This document shows, piece by piece, positions 28,971 through 38,235 of a stretch of 64,000 nt of DNA. This DNA is from Rhizobium sp. SL86 (GTDB lineage Bacteria > Pseudomonadota > Alphaproteobacteria > Rhizobiales > Rhizobiaceae). Position 1 is the first letter of the stretch. Each line of letters starts with the position of its first letter. Position numbers and translations under genes: made by a program. The DNA is taken from positions 1,240,001 through 1,304,000 of the forward strand of contig NZ_JAPPRJ010000001.1 of assembly GCF_026672545.1 (NCBI RefSeq), given 5' to 3'. Under the pieces are notes generated by a model. That model was not told the origin of the DNA. It made no database searches and saw only the letters and a program-made list of their open reading frames with translations.

Positions 28971-29822
28971 TCAGAGGAAACGGCGATAACCGGTCGGCTG
29001 GCCGTAGAGCCAGCCGATGCGCTGAATGGCGGCGTCGAGCGGTTCGCGGGCGACGCTCATCGTATGACCATTGGCGTGCAGGATCGTGTCCTTGTCTTCC
29101 AGGATGGCCGCATGGCCCTTCCAGAAGGCGAGGTCTCCCCGCTTGAGGTCCTGTCGTTCGACCGGCTGGCCAAAATTCGCCTGCATGTCGGAATCGCGCG
29201 GCACGCTGTGCCCCGCCATCAGGGCGGCCAGTTGCACGAGGCCGGAGCAATCGATGCCAAAACCGGTGCGGCCACCCCAGAGATAGGGCGTTTCCAGATA
29301 AAGGCCGGCGATTGTGACATAATCCTCTGCGGGGGCCGTTCCGAGCGGCAGGCAATGGCGGGCAATCACTGCGCCGCCGCCTTCCAGCAGCAGATAACGC
29401 GTGCCCCGCGTTTCCGCCTCACCGGTGATGCGGATGCGGCTGCCCATGGACAGCGCATGGAGCGGCACCTTGCGCAGTTCCGCTTCCGGATAGACGAAGG
29501 TGCGTGGAACCGTGACCCAGTGGCTTGCTGCGGCCGGCTGTTCGAGATCGGTCTCCGGCAGATAACCGACATAACCGTCGAGATCCGCCTGCACCCAGGC
29601 CCAGCCGTCCTGCCGATCAAAGACGCGGACGGATTCGCCCAAAAGAAGTTGCGTATCGATGCCGCTTACCGGATCCGGTTTCGGCCGCAGATCCGCCACG
29701 GGCACAGCCACCCGCGCCGGTTCCCCCAACGTGAAACGATCCGCCGTGACCTGGCCTTGCAGGCGCTGGTCGGCAAGATCCGGGCGGTAGGCATTCAGGC
29801 GGCGGTCAAGGGAGGCGGACAT
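28971..29822 (-). CDS. NlpC/P60 family peptidase with SH3-like domains
   Basis: 283 residues: two N-terminal bacterial SH3-like parts (about 30-160; VRVFDRQDGWAWVQAD, GYVGYLPETDL) and a C-terminal NlpC/P60 domain with Cys in GIDCSGLVQ, His in KGHAAILED and a third polar residue in ILHANGHT. These enzymes cut gamma-D-Glu-diaminopimelate bonds in murein peptides. No signal peptide is seen, so a cytoplasmic role in murein peptide recycling is likely. It follows MarR and M17 peptidase genes closely. The ATG at 29822 has AAGGA upstream. Confidence 0.92.
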   Translation of the reverse strand: MSASLDRRLNAYRPDLADQRLQGQVTADRFTLGEPARVAVPVADLRPKPDPVSGIDTQLLLGESVRVFDRQDGWAWVQADLDGYVGYLPETDLEQPAAASHWVTVPRTFVYPEAELRKVPLHALSMGSRIRITGEAETRGTRYLLLEGGGAVIARHCLPLGTAPAEDYVTIAGLYLETPYLWGGRTGFGIDCSGLVQLAALMAGHSVPRDSDMQANFGQPVERQDLKRGDLAFWKGHAAILEDKDTILHANGHTMSVAREPLDAAIQRIGWLYGQPTGYRRFL

Positions 29823-29845
29823 CAATGTTCCTTCAGGGGCTTTTG

Positions 29846-30196
29846 TCAGGGTGCGGTATGGCGTGCTTCCGCCCGGATCAGGTCGCCGAGTTTCTCAAGA
29901 TAGAGCGCGCCGGCAAGCGTGCGTTTGATGATGACATTGCGGCGGTCCTTGTCATCGCGTTCACGGTCGACAAGGTGCAGGGCGCCCATGGTATCGAGCG
30001 CCCGGGTGATGACCGGTTTGGTGACGCCGAGGGTCGCGGCGAGGCCACGGACCGTATGCGGCGGCGGCACCAGATAGATCTGCAGCAGGATCGACAACTG
30101 CCGAAGGCTCAGGTCGTGCCCGTCGCGGCGCACCTGCTCGAGCACAACACGATGCCAGAGGCCAAGTGCCTCGGTGGCGGTCAAATCAGCAGGCAT
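29846..30196 (-). CDS. MarR-family transcriptional regulator
   Basis: 116 residues. The winged helix is visible: LSLRQLSILLQIYLV, then TVRGLAATLGVTKPVITRAL (recognition helix) and the wing LVDRERDDKDRRNVIIK. GGAG lies 7 bases before the ATG at 30196. It is 23 bases before the NlpC gene and 60 bases after the M17 peptidase gene, so it probably regulates this operon or is carried in it. Confidence 0.85.
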   Translation of the reverse strand: MPADLTATEALGLWHRVVLEQVRRDGHDLSLRQLSILLQIYLVPPPHTVRGLAATLGVTKPVITRALDTMGALHLVDRERDDKDRRNVIIKRTLAGALYLEKLGDLIRAEARHTAP

Positions 30197-30256
30197 AAAC
30201 ACTCCAGACCACTGCCGTTTGTCATTCTCCGTCGATCCCGCACCCTTCGCAAGGGA

Positions 30257-31645
30257 TCAGCCGCCCGTCGCGATGACGGAAAACAGAGCGCGGATCGCCT
30301 GCGCCTCGCCACCGATCGGCGTCTGCGGCTTTTCATTTGGCGACCAGGCAAAAATGTCGAAATGCGCCCAGCTCTTGGCACCGCCGGCAAAACGCTTGAG
30401 GAAGAGGGCCGCCGTAATGGAGCCTGCCATGCCACCGGACGGTGCGTTGGTGATGTCGGCCGCCCGCGCGCGAATATCCTTTTCATACCCCTTGAACAGC
30501 GGCATGCGCCACAGGGCGTCGTCTTCCGCAACACTGGCGGCCATCAGCGCGCTCGCCAGCGCCTCGTCATCGGTGAAGAAGGGCGGCAGATCCGGGCCGA
30601 GCGCCACACGGGCGGCACCCGTCAGCGTTGCCATGTCGATCATCAGGTCCGGCTCCTCTTCACCGGCATAGGCGAGCGCATCGGCCAGAATCAACCGGCC
30701 TTCGGCATCGGTGTTGTCGATCTGCACACTGATGCCCTTGCGGCTGCGGTAGATATCGCCGGGGCGGAAGGCATTGGCGGAAATCGAGTTTTCCACGGCC
30801 GGTACGAGCACGCGCAGATCGATGTCGAGCCCGGCATCCATGATCATCAGGGCGAGCGCCAGGACATTGGCGGCACCGCCCATGTCCTTCTTCATCAAGA
30901 GCATGGAGGCCGCCGGCTTGATGTCGAGGCCGCCGGTATCGAAGCAGACGCCCTTGCCGACGAGCGTGACCTTGCGGGCGCCCTTGCGGCCGAACCGCAT
31001 ATCGAGCAGGCGTGGGGCCTCGGCACTTGCGCGGCCAACGGTGTGGATCAGCGGAAAATTCTGCGCCAGCAGGTCTTCGCCGACGATGCTGGAGGACGTT
31101 GCACCATAATGGGCGGCCAGCGCGTGGAAGACCTGTTCCAAGCGTTCCGGTCCCATGTCATTGGTCGGCGTATTGACGAGGTCCCGCGCCAGGAAGACCG
31201 CGGCCCAGGTCCGCTCCAGAGCCGCAGCATCGATACCGTCGGGCAGCGCCAGGAAGATATCCGGCGCCTTTGCCGTTTTGTAGCTGTCGAAACTGTAGGT
31301 GCCGAAAGCAAAGCCAAGAGCCATCTGCCGGTCAGAGAGCGCGGTTGCCTCGATCCGCCAGACGCCGGCCGGCAGGGCGCGCGGCAGCTTGCCGGTGATG
31401 AAGGGCTGATCGGTCGGGTCGCTGCCGAGGCCAAACAGTGCACCCGCCACCTGACCATCCGCGCCCGGCAGCAGCAGAAGGCTGCCCGCATCCGCCTTGA
31501 ACCCCGCAGATTTGGCCCAGGCCACGGCATCGGCAGACGGCCTGCCCTCTTCAAGATCGGTCGGGGTCACCGCGTAAACGGTACGGAACGCCTCCGAGGC
31601 TGCGCGGAAGGGAGACGGTCGGTCGATGAACTGGAAGGGCGCCAT
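30257..31645 (-). CDS. Leucyl aminopeptidase family protein (M17)
   Basis: 462 residues. The metal-binding catalytic core is visible: VGKGVCFDTGGLDIKPAASM (Lys and Asp ligands), NTDAEGRLILADALAY (the family signature), and a C-terminal SITAALFLKRF. It cuts N-terminal amino acids from peptides in the cytoplasm with two divalent metals. The order M17-MarR-NlpC/P60 suggests it completes degradation of murein-derived or other peptides. Confidence 0.93.
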   Translation of the reverse strand: MAPFQFIDRPSPFRAASEAFRTVYAVTPTDLEEGRPSADAVAWAKSAGFKADAGSLLLLPGADGQVAGALFGLGSDPTDQPFITGKLPRALPAGVWRIEATALSDRQMALGFAFGTYSFDSYKTAKAPDIFLALPDGIDAAALERTWAAVFLARDLVNTPTNDMGPERLEQVFHALAAHYGATSSSIVGEDLLAQNFPLIHTVGRASAEAPRLLDMRFGRKGARKVTLVGKGVCFDTGGLDIKPAASMLLMKKDMGGAANVLALALMIMDAGLDIDLRVLVPAVENSISANAFRPGDIYRSRKGISVQIDNTDAEGRLILADALAYAGEEEPDLMIDMATLTGAARVALGPDLPPFFTDDEALASALMAASVAEDDALWRMPLFKGYEKDIRARAADITNAPSGGMAGSITAALFLKRFAGGAKSWAHFDIFAWSPNEKPQTPIGGEAQAIRALFSVIATGG

Positions 31646-31672
31646 GGGATGCTTTCCGGGAATGCTTTCGGG

Positions 31673-31700
31673 TTAAGACTTAACGAACTGTTAGGGTTAA
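31673..31700. promoter_or_regulatory. TTAA-rich element between the M17 peptidase and tadD
   Basis: TTAA at 31673, 31680 and 31697, with TTAG at 31691. TTAACGAACTGTTAG is one base off the CtrA consensus TTAA-N7-TTAA. It could serve either divergent gene. Weak. Confidence 0.3.
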
Positions 31701-31791
31701 CAGATTATTGCTTGAGGCAGGAGAGTGCCACCTTTCTTCGCGTCGAAAGAGCGCACGAAGCAGGCGGCGAAGGATACCGCGAGACGCCACG

Positions 31792-32634
31792 ATGACCAGA
31801 CCCAAGTTTCCTTCTGCACAACGCCGGCTTTGGCAAACGGTCGCCTGCTCGGCGCTTCTTGCCTTGACGCTCTCATCCTGCAACACGACACAGCGCAATG
31901 CCGACAAGCTGACGACGAGCTCGATCCCCTCGGTCAACCTGTCGAAGCCGGTCGAAAGCATGACGGCGCCGGAACTGGCGGCAGCCGAACGAACGGTGGG
32001 GGCCGCCTACGACCAGAACCCGAAGGACCGCAACACCGGCCTCAGCTATGCCAGCATTCTGCGGATGAACGGCAAGAATGCCCAGGCGCTTGCCGTGATG
32101 CAGCAGGTTGCGATTGCTCATCCGAGCGACCGCGACGTGCTGGCCGCCTATGGCAAGGCCCAGGCCGCGGCAGGACAGCTGGAGCAGGCGCTCAACACGA
32201 TCAACCGTGCCCAGACGCCCGACCGGCCCGACTGGCGCCTCTATTCGGCGGAAGGTGCGGTTCTCGATCAGCTCGGCCGCTCGGACGAAGCCCGCAACAA
32301 ATATCGCCAGGCACTCGACGTGCAGCCGAATGAGCCCAGCGTCATGTCCAATCTCGGCATGTCCTATGTGCTTTCGGGGGACCTGAAGACGGCCGAGAAA
32401 TACCTGCGCAACGCAGCCGACCTGCCGGCAGCCGACAGCCGGGTGCGCCAGAACCTCGCCCTCGTCGTTGGCCTGCAGGGCCGGTTTGCCGAAGCCGAAA
32501 CCATCGCCCGGCGGGAGCTGACGGAAACCCAGGCGGAAGCCAATGTCACCTATCTGCGTTCGATGTTGTCCCAGCAGAATGCCTGGGCAAAGCTTGCGGA
32601 CAAGGACGGCAAGAAACCCCAGGCGACGAACTGA
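31792..32634 (+). CDS. tadD: TadD-like TPR lipoprotein
   Basis: 280 residues. A lipoprotein signal (SALLALTLSSC, lipobox Cys about 26) is followed by several tetratricopeptide repeats (TGLSYASILRMNGKNAQALA, DVLAAYGKAQAAAGQLEQAL, PSVMSNLGMSYVLSGDLKTA). TadD is an outer-membrane pilotin-like protein of the Tad secretion system. It is convergent with tadC, not in the same operon, which is common in alphaproteobacteria. The start at 31792 is chosen by the signal peptide; the ribosome site is weak. Confidence 0.88.
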   Translation: MTRPKFPSAQRRLWQTVACSALLALTLSSCNTTQRNADKLTTSSIPSVNLSKPVESMTAPELAAAERTVGAAYDQNPKDRNTGLSYASILRMNGKNAQALAVMQQVAIAHPSDRDVLAAYGKAQAAAGQLEQALNTINRAQTPDRPDWRLYSAEGAVLDQLGRSDEARNKYRQALDVQPNEPSVMSNLGMSYVLSGDLKTAEKYLRNAADLPAADSRVRQNLALVVGLQGRFAEAETIARRELTETQAEANVTYLRSMLSQQNAWAKLADKDGKKPQATN

Positions 32635-32662
32635 TACGTCGGAGACAATTCTCAAGACGACG

Positions 32663-32686
32663 AAGCCGGCCACAGCGCCGGCTTTT
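32663..32686 (+). terminator. Terminator after tadD
   Basis: AAGCCGGC (32663-32670) and GCCGGCTT (32677-32684) form a perfect 8-bp stem with a short T tail. It lies between convergent genes. Confidence 0.65.
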
Positions 32687-32716
32687 CGCGTTTCAGCATG
32701 GATACCTGCGGGGTGA

Positions 32717-33694
32717 TCAGAAGCGATCGGCCACCTGGATCCCGGCCGGACCAAGGATGACGGCAACCAGCACCGGCAGGAAGAACAGGATCATCGGCAC
32801 CGTCAGCTTCGGCGGCAGGGCGGCTGCCTTCTTCTCGGCGTCGTTCATGCGCTCATCACGGCCCTCCTGGGCCAGCACGCGTAGCGCCTGGGCAACGGGT
32901 GTGCCGTACCGCTCAGCCTGAATAAGGGCCGTCGTGACCGCCTTGACGATATCGAGCTGGGTGCGGATCGCGAGGTTTTCCAGGGCTACACGCCTGTCCG
33001 GCAGGAAGGAGAGTTCCGCCGTGGTCAGCACCATTTCCTCGGCCAGTTCCGGCGATTGCTGCGACATTTCCTCCGCCACGCGCCGCATGGCCGCCTCCAG
33101 CGATATACCGGATTCGACGCAGATCAGCATCAGGTCGAGCGCATCCGGCCAGGCGCGCTTGATCGAGGCCTGGCGCTTGCCGATGCGATTGCTGACAATG
33201 ATGTTGGGGAGATAAAATCCGACATAGGCCGAAACGATAGTGACCAGAAGCCGGATTGCGAAGGGCCGTTCGGACATGTTGCCGAGGCCGAAGATCCAGA
33301 TACCGACGACGGTCAGGAAAACGAAAGGCAGCACGAAACGGCAGAACAGGAAAATGTTGAGCGCGTTCTGAGTGCGCAGGCCCGCAGCCTTCAGCCGGTT
33401 GACGGTGTTTTCATCGACAAGGGCCTCCCGCAGGTTGAACTTCTCGACGATCTGGCGGACCGGCTGGTTGTTCTGCGTTCGCAGCGTACCACGGCTCATC
33501 TCGCTGTTCATGCGGGCGCGTTCGCGGCTGCGCATCTGCTCCCGTTCGGTCGAGACGGCCCGCATGCGCTTGTTCAGGTCGCGCCCTTCCAGCATGGGCA
33601 TGACGAGGGTGTAGAAGGTGGCGAAAACGGCAAGCGCCACCAGAATGGCAAGAAGCGTGGCCGGATCGGTGAGGCGTGCGGCAAGATCAGTCAT
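32717..33694 (-). CDS. tadC: Tad pilus inner-membrane platform protein TadC
   Basis: 325 residues, type II secretion F domain: WPDALDLMLICVESGISLEA, QSPELAEEMVLTTAELSFLP, and C-terminal helix pair. About four membrane helices. With TadB it forms the inner-membrane platform on which the CpaF ATPase acts. It lies 10 bases after tadB and ends the minus-strand pilus operon. Confidence 0.93.
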   Translation of the reverse strand: MTDLAARLTDPATLLAILVALAVFATFYTLVMPMLEGRDLNKRMRAVSTEREQMRSRERARMNSEMSRGTLRTQNNQPVRQIVEKFNLREALVDENTVNRLKAAGLRTQNALNIFLFCRFVLPFVFLTVVGIWIFGLGNMSERPFAIRLLVTIVSAYVGFYLPNIIVSNRIGKRQASIKRAWPDALDLMLICVESGISLEAAMRRVAEEMSQQSPELAEEMVLTTAELSFLPDRRVALENLAIRTQLDIVKAVTTALIQAERYGTPVAQALRVLAQEGRDERMNDAEKKAAALPPKLTVPMILFFLPVLVAVILGPAGIQVADRF

Positions 33695-33704
33695 CGGTTT
33701 CGCC

Positions 33705-34709
33705 TCAAATGTCGAAATTGATCATGTTGCGCATGACGAAGATGCCGATCGACATCCAGATGCCGGAAAACAGCAGGATCAGATGTCCGCGCGGATCGCT
33801 GAACAAGACCATGATGTATTGCGGCGAGGTGAGATAAACGAGCGTGGCGACGATGAAGGGCAGCGCGCCGATGATGACGGCAGACGCCTTGGCTTCCATC
33901 GACAGGGCCTGGACCTTGGCCTTCATCTTGCGGCGTTCGCGCAGCACCTTGGACAGGTTGCTCAGCGCTTCCGACAGGTTACCGCCGGCCTGGCTCTGGA
34001 TCGCAATGACGATCGCAAAGAAGTTCACCTCCGGCAGCGGCATGGTCAGCATCATGCGCGCACAGCCTTCCGGGATCGAAAGCCCCACCTGCTGCGCTTC
34101 GACAACCCTGCGGAATTCACTTTTCACCGGCTCCTGCCCATCGCTGGCGATCAGGCGCATGGCATCGTTGAGGGGCAGGCCCGAGCGGATGGAGCGCACC
34201 ATCACATCCAGCGCATTCGGCAGTTCCTCGAGGAACTTGTTCTGTCTGCGTGAGATGATGAAACCGAGGACCCAGCGCGGCACGCCAATGGCGGCGACGA
34301 AGGAAATCCCGAGAATGGCGACCAGCGGCAGGCCGGCAATCAGGCAAACCAGGAAGGTCACGCATCCGAACAGGACACTGAACATGTAGAAACGGCCGGG
34401 AGTGAGCTGCAGGCCGGAACGGGCAAGCCTCGCCTTGAGGCTCCTGTCGCCGAACTTCTTGTTCTTTTCCTGCTGCTTTTTTTCCAGATCCTTCAACGAA
34501 TCCTGAACGGACTTGCGGCGCTTGGAGAGTTCCTGCACGCGATCGCGCGCCGCCTTGACCTGGACCCGGTCGGTCTCTGCCGCTCCGACGCGGCTCATGC
34601 GGGAGGCGGTCTTCTTTTCCACCTCGATACGCGAGAACATCAGGCCGTAGGCAAAGGCTGCCGCGGCGACGGCGACAAGGGCTGCAAGTGCCACGACCGT
34701 GATGTCCAT
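33705..34709 (-). CDS. tadB: Tad pilus inner-membrane platform protein TadB
   Basis: 334 residues from MDITVVALAALVAV. An N-terminal membrane helix and a Lys/Glu-rich coiled coil (RVQELSKRRKSVQDSLKDLE) precede a type II secretion F domain (FLEELPNALDVMVRSIRSGL, AIQSQAGGNLSEALSNLSKV). TadB and TadC probably form a heteromeric platform. The longer open frame upstream overlaps cpaF and is not supported. Confidence 0.93.
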   Translation of the reverse strand: MDITVVALAALVAVAAAAFAYGLMFSRIEVEKKTASRMSRVGAAETDRVQVKAARDRVQELSKRRKSVQDSLKDLEKKQQEKNKKFGDRSLKARLARSGLQLTPGRFYMFSVLFGCVTFLVCLIAGLPLVAILGISFVAAIGVPRWVLGFIISRRQNKFLEELPNALDVMVRSIRSGLPLNDAMRLIASDGQEPVKSEFRRVVEAQQVGLSIPEGCARMMLTMPLPEVNFFAIVIAIQSQAGGNLSEALSNLSKVLRERRKMKAKVQALSMEAKASAVIIGALPFIVATLVYLTSPQYIMVLFSDPRGHLILLFSGIWMSIGIFVMRNMINFDI

Positions 34710-34731
34710 CTCCGCGGTTCCCTCATTGGCC

Positions 34732-36228
34732 TCAGTTTGAGGCGGCTTCCATCTGGTCGAAGGCAGCGGCCAGACGCTTCTCTTCGTTGTAGTAACGGGC
34801 GCGATCCCAGAAATGCGGCTTGACGATGCCGGTCGAGACATGCCGGCCGATCAGGCGGCCGCTGGCATCCTCGCCGTCGATGTCGTAGCGCATCAGATCC
34901 TGGGTCACGATCACGTCGCCTTCCATGCCGATCACCTCGGTCACATGGGTGATGCGGCGCGAACCGTCGCGCAGACGGGCAGCCTGGATGATGACATCGA
35001 CCGAACCCGAGATGATTTCGCGCACCGTCTTTGCCGGCAGGCTGAAACCGCCCATGGCGATCATCGATTCCATACGGCTCAGGCACTCGCGCGGCGAGTT
35101 GGCGTGGATCGTTCCCATGGAACCGTCGTGGCCGGTGTTCATAGCCTGCAGAAGGTCGAAGACCTCCGGTCCGCGCACTTCGCCGACGATGATGCGTTCA
35201 GGGCGCATACGAAGGCAGTTCTTCACCAGGTCGCGCATGGTGATCTCGCCTTCGCCTTCGATATTCGGCGGGCGCGTTTCCAGACGCACCACATGCGGCT
35301 GCTGCAGCTGCAGTTCGGCGGTATCCTCGCAGGTGATGACGCGTTCGTGGCCATCGATATAACGGGTGAGGCAGTTCAGAAGGGTCGTTTTACCCGAACC
35401 CGTACCGCCGGAAATGATGACGTTGCATCGCACGCGGCCGATGATCTGCAAAAGCGTGGCGCCGGCCTGCGTGATCGATCCGAACTTCACCAGCTGGTCG
35501 AGGGTCAGCTTGTCCTTCTTGAATTTACGGATCGTCAGAGCCGGTCCATCGAGCGAGAGCGGCGGAGCGATGACGTTGACACGCGAACCATCCGGCAGAC
35601 GCGCGTCGCAGATCGGGCTCGATTCATCGACGCGACGGCCGACCTGGCTGACGATGCGCTGGCAGATGGAAAGAAGCTGCTGGTTGTCGCGGAAACGGAT
35701 CTCCGATTCGATCGTCTTGCCGCTCACTTCGATGAAGGTCTGGCCGGCACCATTGACCATGATGTCGGCGATGTCGTCGCGCGCCAGGAGCGGTTCCAGC
35801 GGACCGTAACCCAGAACGTCGTTGCAGATGTCCTCGAGCAGTTCCTCCTGCTCGGCGATCGACATCGCAAAATTCTTGATCGTGATGATGTCGTTGACGA
35901 TGTCGCGGATTTCCTCGCGCGCGCTTTCGCCATCGAGCTTCGACAACTGCGACAGATCGATCGTATCGATCAGTGCCGAGAAGACCTGCGACTTGGTGTC
36001 GTAATACCCCTCATCCCGGGTCGTGCGCCGTCTTGCGGCCGTCACCTGCTGCGGTGCCAGCGGTGGCGGCTGGACCGGCTGACGGACATCCGCCGTCATC
36101 GTGCCGGAGGCCTCCTGCAAGACTTCCGGTCCCCTCGCCGTGCTTGCGTCCGGCGCAGCCATGGGCGGCTTGGGCGAAACGACGCCGCCCGCCTTGCCGA
36201 AACCATCACTTCCGCGTTTACCGAACAT
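34732..36228 (-). CDS. cpaF: Tad pilus assembly/retraction ATPase CpaF (TadA)
   Basis: 498 residues, a secretion ATPase: Walker [15 protein letters not shown], Asp box and Walker B in [20 protein letters not shown], His box [16 protein letters not shown]. In Caulobacter and Agrobacterium relatives CpaF powers extension and retraction of the Flp pilus. The first 90 residues are Pro-rich and variable. It lies between cpaE and tadB. Confidence 0.97.
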   Translation of the reverse strand: MFGKRGSDGFGKAGGVVSPKPPMAAPDASTARGPEVLQEASGTMTADVRQPVQPPPLAPQQVTAARRRTTRDEGYYDTKSQVFSALIDTIDLSQLSKLDGESAREEIRDIVNDIITIKNFAMSIAEQEELLEDICNDVLGYGPLEPLLARDDIADIMVNGAGQTFIEVSGKTIESEIRFRDNQQLLSICQRIVSQVGRRVDESSPICDARLPDGSRVNVIAPPLSLDGPALTIRKFKKDKLTLDQLVKFGSITQAGATLLQIIGRVRCNVIISGGTGSGKTTLLNCLTRYIDGHERVITCEDTAELQLQQPHVVRLETRPPNIEGEGEITMRDLVKNCLRMRPERIIVGEVRGPEVFDLLQAMNTGHDGSMGTIHANSPRECLSRMESMIAMGGFSLPAKTVREIISGSVDVIIQAARLRDGSRRITHVTEVIGMEGDVIVTQDLMRYDIDGEDASGRLIGRHVSTGIVKPHFWDRARYYNEEKRLAAAFDQMEAASN

Positions 36229-36258
36229 GCTTCGATCCAGTTCTCACACTCTTGATAC

Positions 36259-37548
36259 TTACTTGCGTCCGAGCAGGCTCAACACCTTGCCGAGACCGCC
36301 CCTCTTATTCTTCTTCCCCGTCGACCGACCCGTGACGATATGGGCGATCTGCGAAAAGGTTTCCGCCGTCGGCGACTTGGCATCCATTTCCGAGATCATC
36401 CGGCCGCTATTGGCGGCATTGCCGAAGAGCGGCGCATCAAAGGGGATGATGGCGATCGGCTCGATCTCCAGAGGCTCGATGAAATCGGACGGCGCGATTT
36501 CCGGACGCTTCGGCAAACCCACCTGATTGAGGATCAGATGCGGGCTGCGATCGTTCGGCCGCAGCTTCTTCAGGGCATCGATCATGTTCTTGGTGTTGCG
36601 CAGGTTGGCGAGATCCGGGGTCGCCGTGATGACGATCTCATCCGCTTCTGCCAAGACGGCACGGGTCCAGTCGCACCAGGCATGCGGAACATCCAGCACG
36701 GCCACCGGCGCACTGCGCTGCAGAACCTCGATCACCGGCAGGAAGGAGTTCCGGTCGAAGTCATAGGCACGGTCGAGAAGCGAGGGCGCCGCCAGAAGCG
36801 ACAGGTGTTCGGAGCATTTGGTCAGCAGACGATCGAGGAAGACTTCATCGAGACGCTCCGGCGCAAAGACCGCCTCGGCTACTCCCTGGGCCGGATCCTG
36901 ATCGAAATCGATGTTGGCCGTGCCATAGGGCAGATCCAGATCCGCGAGGATTGTTTCCGTCGAGAACAGAGAGGAAATGCCGAACGCGCAGTTGTGCGCA
37001 ATGGTGGACGAACCGACGCCACCCTTCGCACCGATGAAGGCGATCGAGCGCCCGAGCGGCTCGGCTTCCGGATCGACGAAAATATTGGCGATGGCGGCCA
37101 AAAGGTCCGGCATCTTGACCGGCGCCACGAGATATTCGGAAATGCCGTTGCGGATCAGTTCGCGGTAGAGCGTGATGTCGTTGTGGCGTCCGATGATGAT
37201 GACGCGCGTCGACGGATCACAGACTTCCGCCAAAGGCGCAAGCTCCTGCAGGAGACCCGCAGGCGCGCTGTCCATTTCCAGCACGATCAGGTTCGGCGTC
37301 GGTGCCGAGGCAAACATGTTGGCCGCGGCCGACACGCCGCCGCTCGTCACGCGCAGATTGACCTTGGACATGCGGCGATCGAGACCCAGGCGCTCGATCA
37401 CGCGATGCATGCCTTCGCTCTCGCAGAAGGCATGGACGGAAATGCGCGGCAAGGGACGCGTCTTTTCCATCTCGCTCGGACGCAGAGGATCCGTTGTGGC
37501 CTCGTCCTCCTTCGCGGAGGTGCGGATGTCGTAATCGATCGCGCTCAT
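36259..37548 (-). CDS. cpaE: Pilus localisation ATPase CpaE (TadZ)
   Basis: 429 residues: an atypical receiver-like N-terminal domain (about 35-160) and a ParA/MinD-like ATPase domain with deviant Walker A AFIGAKGGVGSSTIAHN. CpaE/TadZ places the pilus machine at the cell pole. The C-terminal tail is Lys-rich and short. It is in the operon cpaB-C-D-E-F-tadB-C. Confidence 0.94.
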   Translation of the reverse strand: MSAIDYDIRTSAKEDEATTDPLRPSEMEKTRPLPRISVHAFCESEGMHRVIERLGLDRRMSKVNLRVTSGGVSAAANMFASAPTPNLIVLEMDSAPAGLLQELAPLAEVCDPSTRVIIIGRHNDITLYRELIRNGISEYLVAPVKMPDLLAAIANIFVDPEAEPLGRSIAFIGAKGGVGSSTIAHNCAFGISSLFSTETILADLDLPYGTANIDFDQDPAQGVAEAVFAPERLDEVFLDRLLTKCSEHLSLLAAPSLLDRAYDFDRNSFLPVIEVLQRSAPVAVLDVPHAWCDWTRAVLAEADEIVITATPDLANLRNTKNMIDALKKLRPNDRSPHLILNQVGLPKRPEIAPSDFIEPLEIEPIAIIPFDAPLFGNAANSGRMISEMDAKSPTAETFSQIAHIVTGRSTGKKNKRGGLGKVLSLLGRK

Positions 37549-37571
37549 TCTCTTCCCCGGTCCAACAGGCG

Positions 37572-38222
37572 TTATTCGGACGTCGTGTCACTGCCGCTGC
37601 GGTAGTTTTCGATGACCGTCGAGCGGCGGGCCGCGTCGATGGGTGTCATGCCGCGCGGTCCGAGAAGGTCCGTCGGATTGGCGATCTGGGCCGCCAGATT
37701 GTTTTGCGAGGCACAGCCGAAATTGTACCAGTTGCGGTTGTTCATGGTGTTGTCCGAAAGATCCTCCGGCCATTCGCCGCAGGAGGATGTCACGGCCTTG
37801 GTCGCGATGAAGGACAGGCGGATGGGTGCCGCATCCCCGTTCGAGCCCGCGGCGTAGGCGGTCATGACAATGTTCTGGGCGCGAATGCCGGAGGCAACCA
37901 GCGCGCTGCGCACCTCATGAGACAGGCGGGCCGCCGCCGGTGCGTTCAGGCTTCCCTGCGGCACCTGCACCTGGACATAGGACGACGGCGAGGCCGTGAA
38001 GCGTTGCGCGAAACCCTTGATCGTGTCCTTCATGCCGGTCGTCAGCCGGGTGTCGTTGACGCCGACAGGCAGATCGAGCGCTGTCTCGGCATCCGTCAGG
38101 ACGATGGGGTGGCGCTCACGATAATCCATCGGGATCGAGCCCGTCACGTCGCGATTGGCGCAACCGGAAACCATGGCGGCAGACAAAAGCAGGATGGCAG
38201 CGGCAAACGGTGTCTTGTGCAT
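37572..38222 (-). CDS. cpaD: Pilus assembly lipoprotein CpaD
   Basis: 216 residues from MHKTPFAAAI, with a lipobox (LLLSAAMVSGC). The CpaD family body is visible: PMDYRERHPIVLTDAETALD near the start and NRNWYNFGCASQNNLAAQIA near the end. It helps the CpaC secretin in the outer membrane. AGAGG lies 9 bases upstream of the ATG. The longer open frame 5' overlaps cpaC and is not used. Confidence 0.92.
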   Translation of the reverse strand: MHKTPFAAAILLLSAAMVSGCANRDVTGSIPMDYRERHPIVLTDAETALDLPVGVNDTRLTTGMKDTIKGFAQRFTASPSSYVQVQVPQGSLNAPAAARLSHEVRSALVASGIRAQNIVMTAYAAGSNGDAAPIRLSFIATKAVTSSCGEWPEDLSDNTMNNRNWYNFGCASQNNLAAQIANPTDLLGPRGMTPIDAARRSTVIENYRSGSDTTSE

Positions 38223-38235
38223 CTTCACGTGCCTC

